Shown here: positions 28,607-41,714 of the stretch, in pieces
Layout: every line of letters begins with the position of its first letter
Position numbering within the stretch: the first letter of the stretch is position 1
Source of the DNA: Litomosoides sigmodontis
Lineage: Eukaryota > Nematoda > Chromadorea > Rhabditida > Onchocercidae
Direction of reading: 5' to 3'
NCBI GenBank assembly: GCA_963070105.1
Contig: OY718808.1
Location: forward strand, 7,293,738-7,357,737
DNA length: 64,000 bases
The notes under the pieces: generated by a model
Seen by the model: only the letters and a program-made list of their open reading frames with translations
Databases searched by the model: none
What the model was told of the DNA's origin: nothing
Program-made: the position numbers and the translations under genes

Positions 28607-28678
28607 GCCTCATTGGCTCAGGGGCAGAGCGTCTGTCTAGTAAACAGAAGGTCGCTGGTTCGATTCCAGCATGAGGCA
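28607..28678 (+). tRNA. tRNA-Thr (anticodon AGT)
   Basis: A 72-nt cloverleaf: acceptor stem GCCTCAT/ATGAGGC (7 bp), D stem GCTC/GAGC, anticodon stem TCTGT/ACAGA with loop CTAGTAA (anticodon AGT, reading ACU), five-base variable loop, T stem GCTGG/CCAGC with loop TTCGATT, and discriminator A. The internal B-box GGTTCGATTCC is intact, and the A-box (TGGCTCAGGGG) is close to consensus. No intron. A longer frame across it is not a gene. Confidence 0.93.
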
Positions 28679-29556
28679 GCTCGTGCGGGATTTGACACGA
28701 TCATGCACGTTCCAGTGGTATCTTGCGCAACAGCTTTTTGTTAGCCTAACCAACAACGACCTCTTAAATGTGAACTTTTCAGCGAAATTTTCACGATTGT
28801 TTTCACAAATAGTTTAAAAAACCTGTTTAGCAAAAAGTAATTGCATTTTCATGTGTAATAATAATAATAATAATGAGGAGGCATTGCAATGTTGATAATT
28901 TGTAAGTGTTTGAAGACTTCACAGAAAATTTATTTTAATTTTTTTCTTAAAACCTCACATATTACATTTCCTTTTTCCTTCAACACTTGATATATAAAAA
29001 AGGCTGGCGCAAGTAAACAAGCGAACTTCTAACCAAGCTGTTCATGAGCGAAATCTCTGCATAAGGAAGCTTCCGGGTGGATTCCACTACTTCGAATGGT
29101 GGATGAAGTGACCGGTGTTAGGCCGTTATTTATATCTTTGAATTTCAGAATATTTCGCCGCGATGTGAAGCCGTTCGACGTTTGATTTATTTGCTTGCTT
29201 GTTGCTATTAGCCATAAAAAAAATAAACGATAAATGTGTTGGTAAGCCAAAATTGAGTGAATGTTTATTTCCAAGGAACGGTAAGTGATAGTCAAAAGGG
29301 ACTAAAATCCCTCAAATTTTACTCCTTGCGAATACGAAATCCCATCGCAAGGCTTACGCTCTTTGCTCGGCTCCGAAGTGCTTCCGAGAAATCCGAGGTC
29401 GAGCGGGAGATGTAAATATTGCATGTAATGTGCTATTCATTGTGTTACTCAACCAGACTGTTTCCCGCGTCTGTTACCAATCCGTGTTCATGTCAACCAA
29501 TCACTCAGTGTCTGTGACCCGCCCCTCTCTATCAACTACATATATAAATGTGTAGA

Positions 29557-29910
29557 TCAAGCTCCTAGAAAGGAGGCGTTCCTCTTGTATGGAACCAGGG
29601 GGGTCGGGCGCGAGAGGTTCTCAGTGGGAATAGTCGTCTCGAGACCGGCTGCCGGTCCCGTTGCTGTCCATCCACTGTCACTGTTGTAACGGACAAACCC
29701 ATTATTCATGCTAAGCAAATTCACAATACTGTTCGTTTTCACTAATGTCTTTTTCATGCCTTCCTCATTCGGTAATTTCCACGGGAAAGTATGACTACGT
29801 GCGAGAACTCTGTCATCTTTTCTAAATGTGTATTGCTTCCAAGAGAAATTCCTTTCCAGTAGATGGGAATTTCGTTTGCAAAAATATTTCAGGCATAAGT
29901 ATGGGATCAT
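29557..29910 (-). CDS. Possible last exon of the acyltransferase-like gene
   Basis: An open frame of 117 codons on the minus strand, downstream of the acyltransferase exon at 30105-30247 and in a locally GC-richer stretch. A piece around FRKDDRVLARSHTFPWKLP weakly recalls the segment after the conserved region of LPGAT1 (…EKEDLLSHFYETGAFPP). The intervening exon needed to join the phases was not found, so membership in that gene is inference. It may instead be an unrelated or chance frame. Confidence 0.3.
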   Translation of the reverse strand: MIPYLCLKYFCKRNSHLLERNFSWKQYTFRKDDRVLARSHTFPWKLPNEEGMKKTLVKTNSIVNLLSMNNGFVRYNSDSGWTATGPAAGLETTIPTENLSRPTPLVPYKRNASFLGA

Positions 29911-30104
29911 TTAATTTCTATAAAAACTGCTCCTAAGTGGGAAATAACTGTTGCAAAAGGAACCGATCTGAAACATTGTAGGAAAGCAAAACGAAGGACA
30001 CTACCGGCGATGAGCAATAAATAGATTAGGGATGATATGGATAGGACTAGAAACTAAGAAGTACACTACAATGCAGTAGTAGCTAAGAACGTGATGACAC
30101 TTAC

Positions 30105-30247
30105 ATCATTAGCGTCGTAAATTTTATAGTATACACCAATATCGCACGGTTCACGAGTGCCAAAACTCAATGTTAGTAGTGAAAGCGGCATTTTGTGTGG
30201 ATATGCAATCGTTACGTCCAATATGTACTTTATTGGTGGTCGCATTT
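30105..30247 (-). CDS. LPGAT1-like lysophospholipid acyltransferase, one internal exon
   Basis: One exon with clean borders (TTTCAG|AAATGCG ... AATGAT|GTAAGTG). It encodes IKYILDVTIAYPHKMP followed by FGTREPCDIGVYYKIYDAND. This matches the conserved C-terminal part of LPGAT1/ACL acyltransferases (human LQWIIDTTIAYPKAEPID ... HVHYRIFPIKDVP), membrane enzymes of the ER that acylate lysophospholipids. The catalytic NHxxxxD and FPEG exons should lie upstream (above 30247 on this strand), but I do not find them between here and the zinc-finger cluster. A rearranged relic at 30.8-31.5 kb sits where they might be. So this could be a broken gene or one with very long introns. Confidence 0.6.
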
Positions 30248-30835
30248 CTGAAATTTAAAAAACACTTTAAGAAATGAATTTCTGGCAAATTGAATTTGTA
30301 TCGTTATCAAACAAGTGCTTTACTTTACTATTACCACCCAAACTATCCATATATCTTTTTCCAGAGCCTTCTTAAATAATGAAATAGTCTCTATGAAATA
30401 GTCTTCTTAAATAATGAAATACTTATAGAGACATTGCACTGTTAACTAAAACATAAATTAGAGTCCACGTGAGTTCCTTTTCTAATCATATTTATTAAAT
30501 TGATAAAAAAAGAAGACATGAATATACGAGAGAATGACTGATTATTTTGTAGCACTTAGAAAACACGTTAGTTTGCCACTTTAAAGAAACTAGGCAAATA
30601 TTCCCAAATAAGTTTTGTCCATTGGAATTAGAATCACTGCATTACACGCTGGACTTGACATTATTTTAGCATATCACTATTAAAACCGAATATTTCGATA
30701 TTTTTCTCATAATTTACGTGTATTAACCTTAGAAAAATTTTCTACATCACAACTGATCTTGGAAATTTGTAAAAGCAGAATGCCAGAAAGCAAACCTTTG
30801 ATGTATTTTTTTTCTCTGATCGCACCAACTGTATC

Positions 30836-31500
30836 TCGAATAAGTTGCAATTTGCTACCATTTTCAGATGCGGTTGCACTCTCTGCTTCGTTGATGGCCA
30901 TCATTACTCGCCCTACGACATTGAGCAAGTTATTTTTGATTCGACAAATAAGAATGCGGTTTTTTTCGCTCATTACATTGAACCAGACTGATCGCTCTAC
31001 GGTATCTCTCTGATCACTTTGATGTGTTCGACTGTTATGCCTGTGCTAACAAAAATTTTTTAATAAAATAAATGAAAAAGCAAAAAGCAAATCTGTCAAA
31101 TTAAGTGAGAAACAGTTTACATGCTGATTGATATTGAAAACAAACGCGTGCCATTGTGCTAACATTTGAAAATGGTGGCACAAATTTGCAATATTTTTTA
31201 TAGTAATTTTTTATAGGAATGCAACTTCAGTGCTTGGCTACAACATATCTCAAGGTTTCGGTAACATTTTACAAAGCAATTTATGCCAAATTTGATTTAT
31301 ATGTGTTAGAAAACTGATTACTCGTTGCAAAGGAATAACTCGAAATATGTGACCTTTAGTTTAGATGCTTTTAGAAAATTGCAATGAATTATAAAAGTTT
31401 ACTTGAGCAATGGTGAGCTCTGAATTGAAATAACGTCAGGCTTGGAAGGAATATGAGGGCATCTCCAAATGATGTTACTTGACATTAATATATATTTTGC
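30836..31500. pseudogene. Rearranged relic of the galectin-like gene
   Basis: Two pieces lie tail to tail. On the plus strand 30879-30993 carries the terminal exon of the galectin-like family (CFVDGHHYSPYDIEQVIF ... HYIEPD, stop), preceded by a CATTTTCAG acceptor but by non-homologous sequence upstream. Around 31150-31500 the opposite strand carries diverged exon 5 and intron 4 sequence of the same gene, with an in-frame stop and frame shifts. The terminal exon is identical in protein to the copy at 36012-38388. The rest is much older or less constrained. Confidence 0.6.
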
Positions 31501-32910
31501 ATTGAACGTTTAAGGCTCATTTACATTTTTCGAGGATAAGTAGTTTGCTTACTACTGAGGTTCATAACTGTCAAAATTTCAATTTCAATTAACGTGTAGA
31601 TTGGAATCGTTTTCTTCCGAAGAAAATATTACGTGTTCACACGTTGCGCCTAACGAACAAAGCCTCACTTCCTGAAGCAATCGCTTAGTGTGTTGTGATT
31701 ATGAACTGAAAGTGGTAAAACCGTTTTGTCGCTGACATTTCCGTCAGCCGTTCTTCTGCATTCCGTTGCAATCTCACGGGTGAACAACAATTAACCTGCC
31801 GTGATTGATTAACAACTAGTCAGTGGAACACAATGAGAAATCACATAAATGCAACAAAAAGTGGTTGCATAGGCACACTGATATCATTAAATAAAATGCA
31901 TCAAGCAGTTCTCCGCTCCACTTCAGCCATCATTAGACTAATTCAATTAATTGTTATTATCATTCAAAACTGTGCTGACTCAATGCTTCGAAATATTCCA
32001 CTAAAAAAAAAGAAAAAAAAACGCTCCATTGTGGCGGTGTCCAAATAACGAGCTCTCTAATGAATGCAATTATGACATCCAAATTTGATCGCTCTCTTCA
32101 GTTCTAAGTTGCGCGTAAAATAATCGCAGCTTGTTGTCGAGACATTTGTAATTTATCTTTAAAGCCGCACTTCTAGGCACTTTGAAGTGACTTGGCCTTT
32201 GCGCCAAGCATCCTTTGTCTTAACATCTCCTTTTGCAACAATTTCATCATCGTTGAAACTCCTCTTCCACAATCATCTAGCAACTTAAATCCTCTGAGCA
32301 ATCAAGCCACTAACCATCCATACTAGAATTCTGGACCCTCACTTTTACTGCTCAATAATTTCCAGCTAATTCAGCCGGTCAACTCACCTTCTTCCCTCCT
32401 TCCAACAAATTTTATTCTTGTCAAAAGTTACACCATCAACCATCCTCTCGACTACCATCCTCACCCTCCTACATCAGTGTAGAACTGTCTTATAACTTCT
32501 TTAAGCGCTACTGTTCTGCAACAGATCATCAATAATCATATCCTCCGTCAACATACGGCAAGGATATAACACGTCTCCCAATCACACCACAAATTTCGCT
32601 GACAAAGGCGGCGAAACTCTTTGCAAATTGTAGTCGGTAGCATCCACAACGAGTCGGACAAATCATAGCAAAGCAGCCTTATATTTCTCATCGTCATACA
32701 AAACAAATCACTTCCAGACAGCTTCCGCTGATCATCATTGTTTACAAAATTTGCAAAAATGTTGAAAACATTACGTCACAACAATTCATATCCTAGCGGA
32801 AACTACTTCTAAGCGATGAAGATGAAAGCAGAAAGAAAGGCACGCGAAATTGAGATTTCTGTAAAGCTATCATGTAAAAACACTGCTGCAGCAGAAAGAA
32901 TATCACTTCA
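31501..32910. other. Intergenic, no gene supported
   Basis: Moderate GC compared with the 7-25 kb desert. Frames here are short and I recognise no family. 32913 upward is the shared 3' flank of the zinc-finger genes. Confidence 0.5.
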
Positions 32911-32912
32911 TT

Positions 32913-33380
32913 AACTGAGATACATTCGTGATATTAATTAGCAAAATTGTTAATTAATCATGTTACGTCAGTAATGTTGTCAGTACACACGTGAGATTTG
33001 CACGTTCTCTTTGGGTGAAGCATATTGCGCTAGGTTCGCTTCTCATCGCTATGAATCATCATGTGGCGCTTCATACTCCCTGAGCAAGTGAATCCTCTAC
33101 CGCATTTCGAGCAATTGTGCAATTCGCCGGTATGAATCTTCATGTGCATTTCCATGATTGACGGACGATCAAAACTTTTCCTACATATTTGACAAATCTC
33201 CGGCTTCTCACTGGGATGAGTCTTCATGTGCCGCCGCATATGCGCCTTGTCAGCGAATGCTTTGTTGCACGTCGGACAACTGTGTGGCTTTTCACCGGTG
33301 TGAATCACTAGGTGGCGTCTCATTGTTGATAAATGAGTGAAATTTCTGTTGCATTCCGGACAGGTATGTGGCTTCTCACC
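32913..33380. repeat. Inverted homology between zinc-finger genes (mate at 35230-35696)
   Basis: The C-terminal coding part and ~115 bp of 3' flank of the minus-strand zinc-finger gene reappear as a reverse complement at 35230-35696. Both share the flank with GTTACGTCAGTAATGTTGTC, and the coding part differs by only a few bases. It ends just 9 bp before the start of the inverted arm at 35705. Confidence 0.85.
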
Positions 33381-33737
33381 GGTATGAGTCACTAGGTGGT
33401 GTTTCAATGTTGATAAATGAGTGAAATTTCTGTTGCATTCCGGACAGGTATGTGGCTTCTCACCGGTATGAGTCCGCATATGCTCCTTCCTATTTCCTGA
33501 CATTCCTTTCTTGCACACATGGCACTCCCACATCCTTCTACGTGTACCTTTCTGCTTGGCACCCGCTGTCTGAATTGACGAATTAAACGATTTCAACTGT
33601 TTTTCAATTACTCTTTTGAATAATGCTAATAGCTGCCTTTCAATTGCTTCATCGAGCAACCTATGTTCCTCGCACATTCCTGACGTGGACGAATCCAACA
33701 GCGCCGTTTGTTCCGTTTGCGCTACCTCAAAATACAT
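33030..33737 (-). CDS. C2H2 zinc-finger protein, type 1
   Basis: 235 residues: an acidic/neutral N-terminus, a basic segment ([14 protein letters not shown]) and seven C2H2 fingers joined mostly by TGEKP linkers, so a likely nuclear DNA-binding protein. Fingers two and three (CPECNRNFTHLS…) are near-identical tandem duplicates. The last fingers (CPTCNKAFADKAHMRRHMKTH, CQICRKSFDRPS, CSKCGRGFTCSG) are shared almost exactly with the gene at 34857-35579, while the N-terminus is shared with the fragment at 33930-34343. A leader exon at 33800-33886 has good splice sites. It encodes MNFIHLCCVCLLQLSNIQIT, but reading straight through the splice meets a stop, so it is probably untranslated or a short upstream ORF. 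The target is unknown. Confidence 0.85.
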   Translation of the reverse strand: MYFEVAQTEQTALLDSSTSGMCEEHRLLDEAIERQLLALFKRVIEKQLKSFNSSIQTAGAKQKGTRRRMWECHVCKKGMSGNRKEHMRTHTGEKPHTCPECNRNFTHLSTLKHHLVTHTGEKPHTCPECNRNFTHLSTMRRHLVIHTGEKPHSCPTCNKAFADKAHMRRHMKTHPSEKPEICQICRKSFDRPSIMEMHMKIHTGELHNCSKCGRGFTCSGSMKRHMMIHSDEKRT

Positions 33738-33929
33738 GAAATCTTCTCATCTCTGTTTTTAATATTTGTTGCGTTTGTTAAAAGTTTCAACACACTTACT
33801 GTAATTTGGATGTTACTCAGTTGGAGGAGACATACGCAGCACAGATGTATAAAATTCATTTCGGCTGGAGCAGTTTGTCGTCAATTCTGAAATTTATTCA
33901 AATTTAACGGTGAAAGAGAGTTGCGCACC

Positions 33930-34343
33930 ATGCCGTTTAAAGAGGAATTGCAGTTTACTAATTATATTAATGTAGAAAAAGGCCAGACTATGGTCGCGCA
34001 ATCATTGCTAGTACGTCATGAAAGGCAGCTATTAGCATTATTCAAAAGAGTAATTGAAAAACAGTTGAAATCGTTTAATTCGTCAATTCAGACAGCGGGT
34101 GCCAAGCAGAAAGGTACACGTAGAAGGATGTGGGAGTGCCATGTGTGCAAGAAAGGAATGTCAGGAAATAGGAAGAAGCATGCCGGTGAGAAACCACATA
34201 CCTGTCCGGAATGCAACAAGAATTTCACTCGTTCATCATCAATGAGACGCCACCTAGTGACTCATACCGGCGAGAAGTGTGGCGACAATGTGACGAAAAT
34301 GCTTTGCATAAATTATCACAATGAAATGTCGCAGTTGAAATGA
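33930..34343 (+). CDS. Truncated type 1 C2H2 zinc-finger copy
   Basis: Begins with a new N-terminus ([12 protein letters not shown]), then the type 1 block [18 protein letters not shown]. The first finger is damaged: its histidine half and linker are shortened to [10 protein letters not shown] where the intact gene has [14 protein letters not shown]. Only one complete finger follows ([21 protein letters not shown]), and the frame then leaves the finger array through CGDNVTKML to a stop. It may still be expressed as a one-finger protein, but it looks like a decaying copy. Confidence 0.6.
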   Translation: MPFKEELQFTNYINVEKGQTMVAQSLLVRHERQLLALFKRVIEKQLKSFNSSIQTAGAKQKGTRRRMWECHVCKKGMSGNRKKHAGEKPHTCPECNKNFTRSSSMRRHLVTHTGEKCGDNVTKMLCINYHNEMSQLK

Positions 34344-35180
34344 AATTGTTTAGTGTAGAGGATTAAACGTGAATGCTATTGTTGTATGATTGATTACGTG
34401 TGAATTGTTAATAAACGTCAGCTCGACACTCCGATCCGTGCAAGCATTGATTCATCTCTTTCGAAAAATTCGCGTCGTAGGAACGATCTTGGAGCTTTAC
34501 GTCAATTTAGAGCTTCGAACAAATTTCACTTAAGCGATTGACAGGGTAGGACTTTAGCAGAGCAAACTGTCCTTTCGCGTTTCCGGAAATTGTACTCCCA
34601 TCGTGCCAGCACTTTTGATGCACAACTTTTCTTCACTGTTAAATTTGAATAAATTTCAGATTTGACGGCAAACTGCTCCAGCGGAAATGAATTTTGTGCA
34701 TCTGTGCTGCGTATGTCTCCTCCAACTGAGTAACATCCAAACCACCGTAAGTGTGTTGAAACTTTCTAACAAATCCAATATTTAAAAAATACTTAATACT
34801 TTAACCGATGTGAGATTGAAGATTTCATGTAATTTGAGAAAGCGCAAACGGAAAGAATGGAGCTTTCGGATTCGTCAGTGTCAGACGTGGATGAGAAGTC
34901 GGCATTAGTCGAAGCGATCGGGAAACACGTAGAGTTGTTTAATTCAATAATCGAAAATGCGTGTGCTGATCAAGAAAGTGAGCGTAAACGGCAGCGGATT
35001 GGCGATAGCTATAACCGGGAAGGGTTACGAAATACGAAGCCGCACGTGAGGATTCATACCGACAGGAAGCCGCTCGGAAGTTCGGAATGCAACAAAACTT
35101 TCATCTGTTTATCGAATTTGAGGCGCCACGTGAGGTCTCACACCGGTGAAAAGCCATACAGTTGTCCTGTATGCAACAGA
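34178..35180 (+). repeat. Direct duplication (mate at 38664-39670)
   Basis: The 3' part of the truncated type 1 copy, the spacer, the leader exon and the 5' part of the type 2 gene are repeated 4486-4490 bases downstream, nearly base for base. A TCTC insertion at about 38803 changes the offset. The copies part within the third type 2 finger. Confidence 0.9.
34827..34832 (+). promoter_or_regulatory. Start-stop element ATGTAA before a zinc-finger gene
   Basis: In type 1 the corresponding bases are ATGTAT and start the protein. In type 2 one base makes a stop directly after the ATG. The same six bases occur in the duplicate at 39317-39322. A start-stop upstream ORF could stall or reduce ribosomes reaching the main ATG 30 bases on. 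Confidence 0.55.
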
Positions 35181-35579
35181 ACTTTCATTTATTTACCGTG
35201 TTTTAGACGCCACGTGAGGTCTCACACCGGTGAAAAGCCACATACCTGTCCGGAATGCAACAGAACTTTCACCTGTTCATCGAATTTGAGGCGCCACGTG
35301 AGGTGTCACACCGGTGAAAAGCCACACAGTTGTCCGACGTGCAACAAACCATTCGCTGACAAGGCGCATATGCGGCGGCACATGAAGACTCATCCCAGTG
35401 AGAAGCCGGAGATTTGTCAAATATGTAGGAAAAGTTTTGATCGTCCGTCAATCATGGAAATGCACATGAAGATTCATACCGGCGAATTGCACAATTGCTC
35501 GAAATGCGGTAGAGGATTCACTTGCTCAGGGAGTATGAAGCGCCACATGATGATTCATAGCGATGAGAAGCGAACCTAG
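34857..35579 (+). CDS. C2H2 zinc-finger protein, type 2
   Basis: 240 residues. The N-terminus is Ser/Asp-rich (MELSDSSVSDVDEKS) and unlike type 1. The fingers then start with a relic (NTKPHVRIHTDRKP), and the next finger has lost its first cysteine (KPLGSSECNKTF, where the copy at 39347 has KPHRCSECNKTF). About six usable fingers follow, the last three shared with the minus-strand gene at 33030. A leader exon at 34660-34746 has good splice sites. Just before the coding start, at 34827-34832, lies ATGTAA, aligned with the start codon of type 1, so translation must begin at the next ATG used here. Likely nuclear DNA-binding protein. Confidence 0.8.
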   Translation: MELSDSSVSDVDEKSALVEAIGKHVELFNSIIENACADQESERKRQRIGDSYNREGLRNTKPHVRIHTDRKPLGSSECNKTFICLSNLRRHVRSHTGEKPYSCPVCNRTFIYLPCFRRHVRSHTGEKPHTCPECNRTFTCSSNLRRHVRCHTGEKPHSCPTCNKPFADKAHMRRHMKTHPSEKPEICQICRKSFDRPSIMEMHMKIHTGELHNCSKCGRGFTCSGSMKRHMMIHSDEKRT

Positions 35580-35704
35580 CGCAATATGCTTCACCCAAAG
35601 AGAACGTGCAAATCTCACGTGTGTACTGACAACATTACTGACGTAACATGATTAATTAACAATTTTGCTAATTAATATCACGAATGTATCTCAGTTCAAC
35701 AAAA

Positions 35705-38814
<3,110 letters not shown>

Positions 38815-39149
38815 AATGTCGCAGTTGAAATGAAATTGTTTAGTGTAGAGGATTAAACGTGAATGCTATTGTTGTATGATTGATTACGTGTGAATTGTTA
38901 ATAAACGTCAGCTCGACACTCCGATCCGTGCAAGCATTGATTCATCTCTTTCGAAAAATTCGCGTCGTAGGAACGATCTTGGAGCTTTACGTCAATTTAT
39001 AGCTTCGAACAAATTTCACTTAAGCGATTGACAGGGTCGGACTTTAGCAGAGCAAACTGTCCTTTCGCGTTTCCGGAAATTGTACTCCCATCGTGCCAGC
39101 ACTTTTGATGCACAACTTTTCTTCACTGTTAAATTTGAATAAATTTCAG

Positions 39150-39736
39150 ATTTGACGGCAAACTGCTCCAGCGGAAATGAATTTTGTGCATCTGTGCTGC
39201 GTATGTCTCCTCCAACTGAGTAACATCCAAACCACCGTAAGTGTGTTGAAACTTTCTAACAAATCCAATATTTAAAAAATACTTAATACTTTAACCGATG
39301 TGAGATTGAAGATTTCATGTAATTTGAGAAAGCGCAAACGGGAAGAATGGAGCTTTCGGATTCGTCAGTGTCAGACGTGGATGAGAAGTCGGCATTAGTC
39401 GAAGCGATCGGGAAACACGTAGAGTTGTTTAATTCAATAATCGAAAATGCGTGTGCTGATCAAGAAAGTGAGCGTAAACGGCAGCGGATTGGTGATAGCT
39501 ATAACCGGGAAGGGTTACGAAATACGAAGCCGCACGTGAGGATTCATACCGACAGGAAGCCGCACAGATGCTCGGAATGCAACAAAACTTTCACCTGTTC
39601 ATCGAATTTGAGGCGCCACGTGAGGTCTCACACCGGTGAAAAGCCATACAGTTGTCCTATATGCAACAGAAGTTCCAACCAATTATCGAATATGCAACGC
39701 CACATGAAGATTCATACCGATGGAGAACGGAACTAG
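39150..39736 (+). CDS. Short type 2 C2H2 zinc-finger copy
   Basis: Leader exon 39150-39236 and coding frame 39347-39736 (129 residues) are duplicates of 34660-35180. It retains the intact finger KPHRCSECNKTFTCSSNLRRH that is damaged in the longer gene, then a second, degenerate finger (CPICNRSSNQLSNMQRHMKIH, lacking the usual Phe) and a stop. It also carries the ATGTAA element at 39317-39322. It may be a functional two-finger protein or a truncated copy. Confidence 0.65.
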
Positions 39737-41714
39737 CGCGATATGCGCGAAACGCTCCACCGGAAGAGAAGCTCAACGGAACCCACGTATACTCACGACA
39801 TTATGTGCGCACGTTTAACTTAGTCAAATCTTCACGCGGGAATCCACGTAAAGACGCTTCGTGCCGAGAAAGCGGCGTTTTCCAGTGCAATTATTAACTA
39901 CTTGTCTTCTTGCTCTTTCAGTTTCCTGTCATTTTTCCTTATTTCTTTCCACACTTTTATTTCTGTCCTTATTGTGTTGTTGCTATTACGTAGTTGCAAT
40001 TTGACGGGAAATTATGCAAAATTAGTGCTAATAACGACAGTTTTTTATTTGTTTTCTCCTCCTTTTGCGAAGTGCTGTTTATCATACGTTTAACTAAATT
40101 GAAATTTTTACTGTTAATGTAACAACGATTATTTCTGGTGAACAGCGTTCATTTGAGACAAATTTCAATTTTTATATTTAAATCGTCAAAGCTATGAATC
40201 CTTACAATGATTGTCGATCAAATGCTCGTGCGAATAATTTAGGATGCATCCATAAAGGAAATAAGAAACGAAAGCTGGGAATCTAAAATTGACTTGAAGA
40301 AGGAATGAATGAAGGCAAGAACAAAAGATTTAGTGAAATCTATGACAAAGGTGGCTTAATAATGATAATCATAGGCAGCGATTGTTGGGAATTTTTATTG
40401 CGTGCTGTGGGTTTTGTTGTTTGCTATGATAGGACGGGTTCACGCAGCCTATTGTAGCTTGTCAGGAGCTTATCCGATTCTGTTTACCGAGTTGCGGTAT
40501 GATAGAAGAAGTGCTGTATCCTTGCGACTGCTCCCGACGAAGGATATAGCTTACTAATAGCTTATTAGCAGAATAATAGCTTGTAACACAATATCAGAAG
40601 CTCACACGTACGTGGTGCGAATAAGCTGTGTTGGAGAGTTGCGTCGGAAGGAGGACGTTGCTAGAGCGACTGGCTGATGGCTGCTTAGGAAAGATGATAA
40701 GTGTGAATTTAGTAAGATTTGGTTGGTAGGGAGGCTAAAGTTCAGTTGACTCGCACCATGTAGGAGTGGTTTAATTGTCCATGAATTAGGTAAGCCAGAG
40801 AAAGATGATCGATGATGCTAATAGAAGAATTACATTGCCGCAATTAACATCCCAGGGAGGCAAATTCCTTTGATGATAAAATCGGTGCGGCGACATCTTA
40901 AGACAAAGCGTACATGGGGTACCAAAGAGCAAAGATCAAATGCTGCTAGTGGCGATTGATGGGAATTAGCAAATGCTAATATAGAACAGAATCACCTCAG
41001 GCATTGCTAAATAAGCTAAATTATCGTTTGCAACACAGTTAATAACTTGTACATAGTAATTATCTATGCCGCCACAGCTGGGACGATGTCGTCGTCAGAC
41101 TAGTTGGGAGGACTAGCTGTCTGTTAATAATACTTTCAAATTCTCAACCGCGATCTTTGGGAGAGCGCAAGACATTCAGTTTAATAAAATTTACAAATAT
41201 GCCTTTTTGGGTACGAATATTTTCCGCGTGTAATTTGAAACTGCCTTTGGAAAGGAATTTTTATTGCACGAGGTGAATGGAACGTAATTTGAGAGAATTT
41301 AGGAAGTAACCTTACGTCGGCAAATTGAGCAAAATTTTGATCTTCAAGTTAATCATTCGTAGTTGCTGGATCAATTTAAAACAGTTCGGACTTCAGGATA
41401 AGCAACGGAAATGAAATTTTCACTTTGTGTAATGAAATAAGTATATAAATAAATAACTGCAGTGATTACACAACGTTAGATATGTAAAGTTGCATTCTTA
41501 ATTTTAGGTCTTTTTCATTTTCTGTTGACGAGCAACGTTGCAATTCTCTTCAGTGTTAATTAAAACGATGCAGCTGAATTCACTAAAAAAAAGGCCGATA
41601 TGTTATGAATACTTGTGTTCGGTAGTTTCCTTTGATGTTTACGTCTTATTTTACATATTTGAGCAAGAATGCCATATTTAGTGGAATCAGATAGTGTCGA
41701 AAACTCGAATTCGA
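39737..41714. other. Spacer between the inverted arms, unassigned
   Basis: Unique sequence in the centre of the inverted repeat. 40400-41150 has higher GC than the flanks and could be a decayed element or exon remnants, but I recognise no domain and find no long frame. Confidence 0.45.

Noticed and set aside
28486..28674. 62-codon frame overlapping the tRNA
   Set aside because: Its C-terminal half is the tRNA-Thr sequence read as protein.
40400..41150. Higher-GC stretch in the palindrome centre considered as a decayed retroelement
   Set aside because: No reverse transcriptase, integrase or protease motif and no terminal repeats seen.
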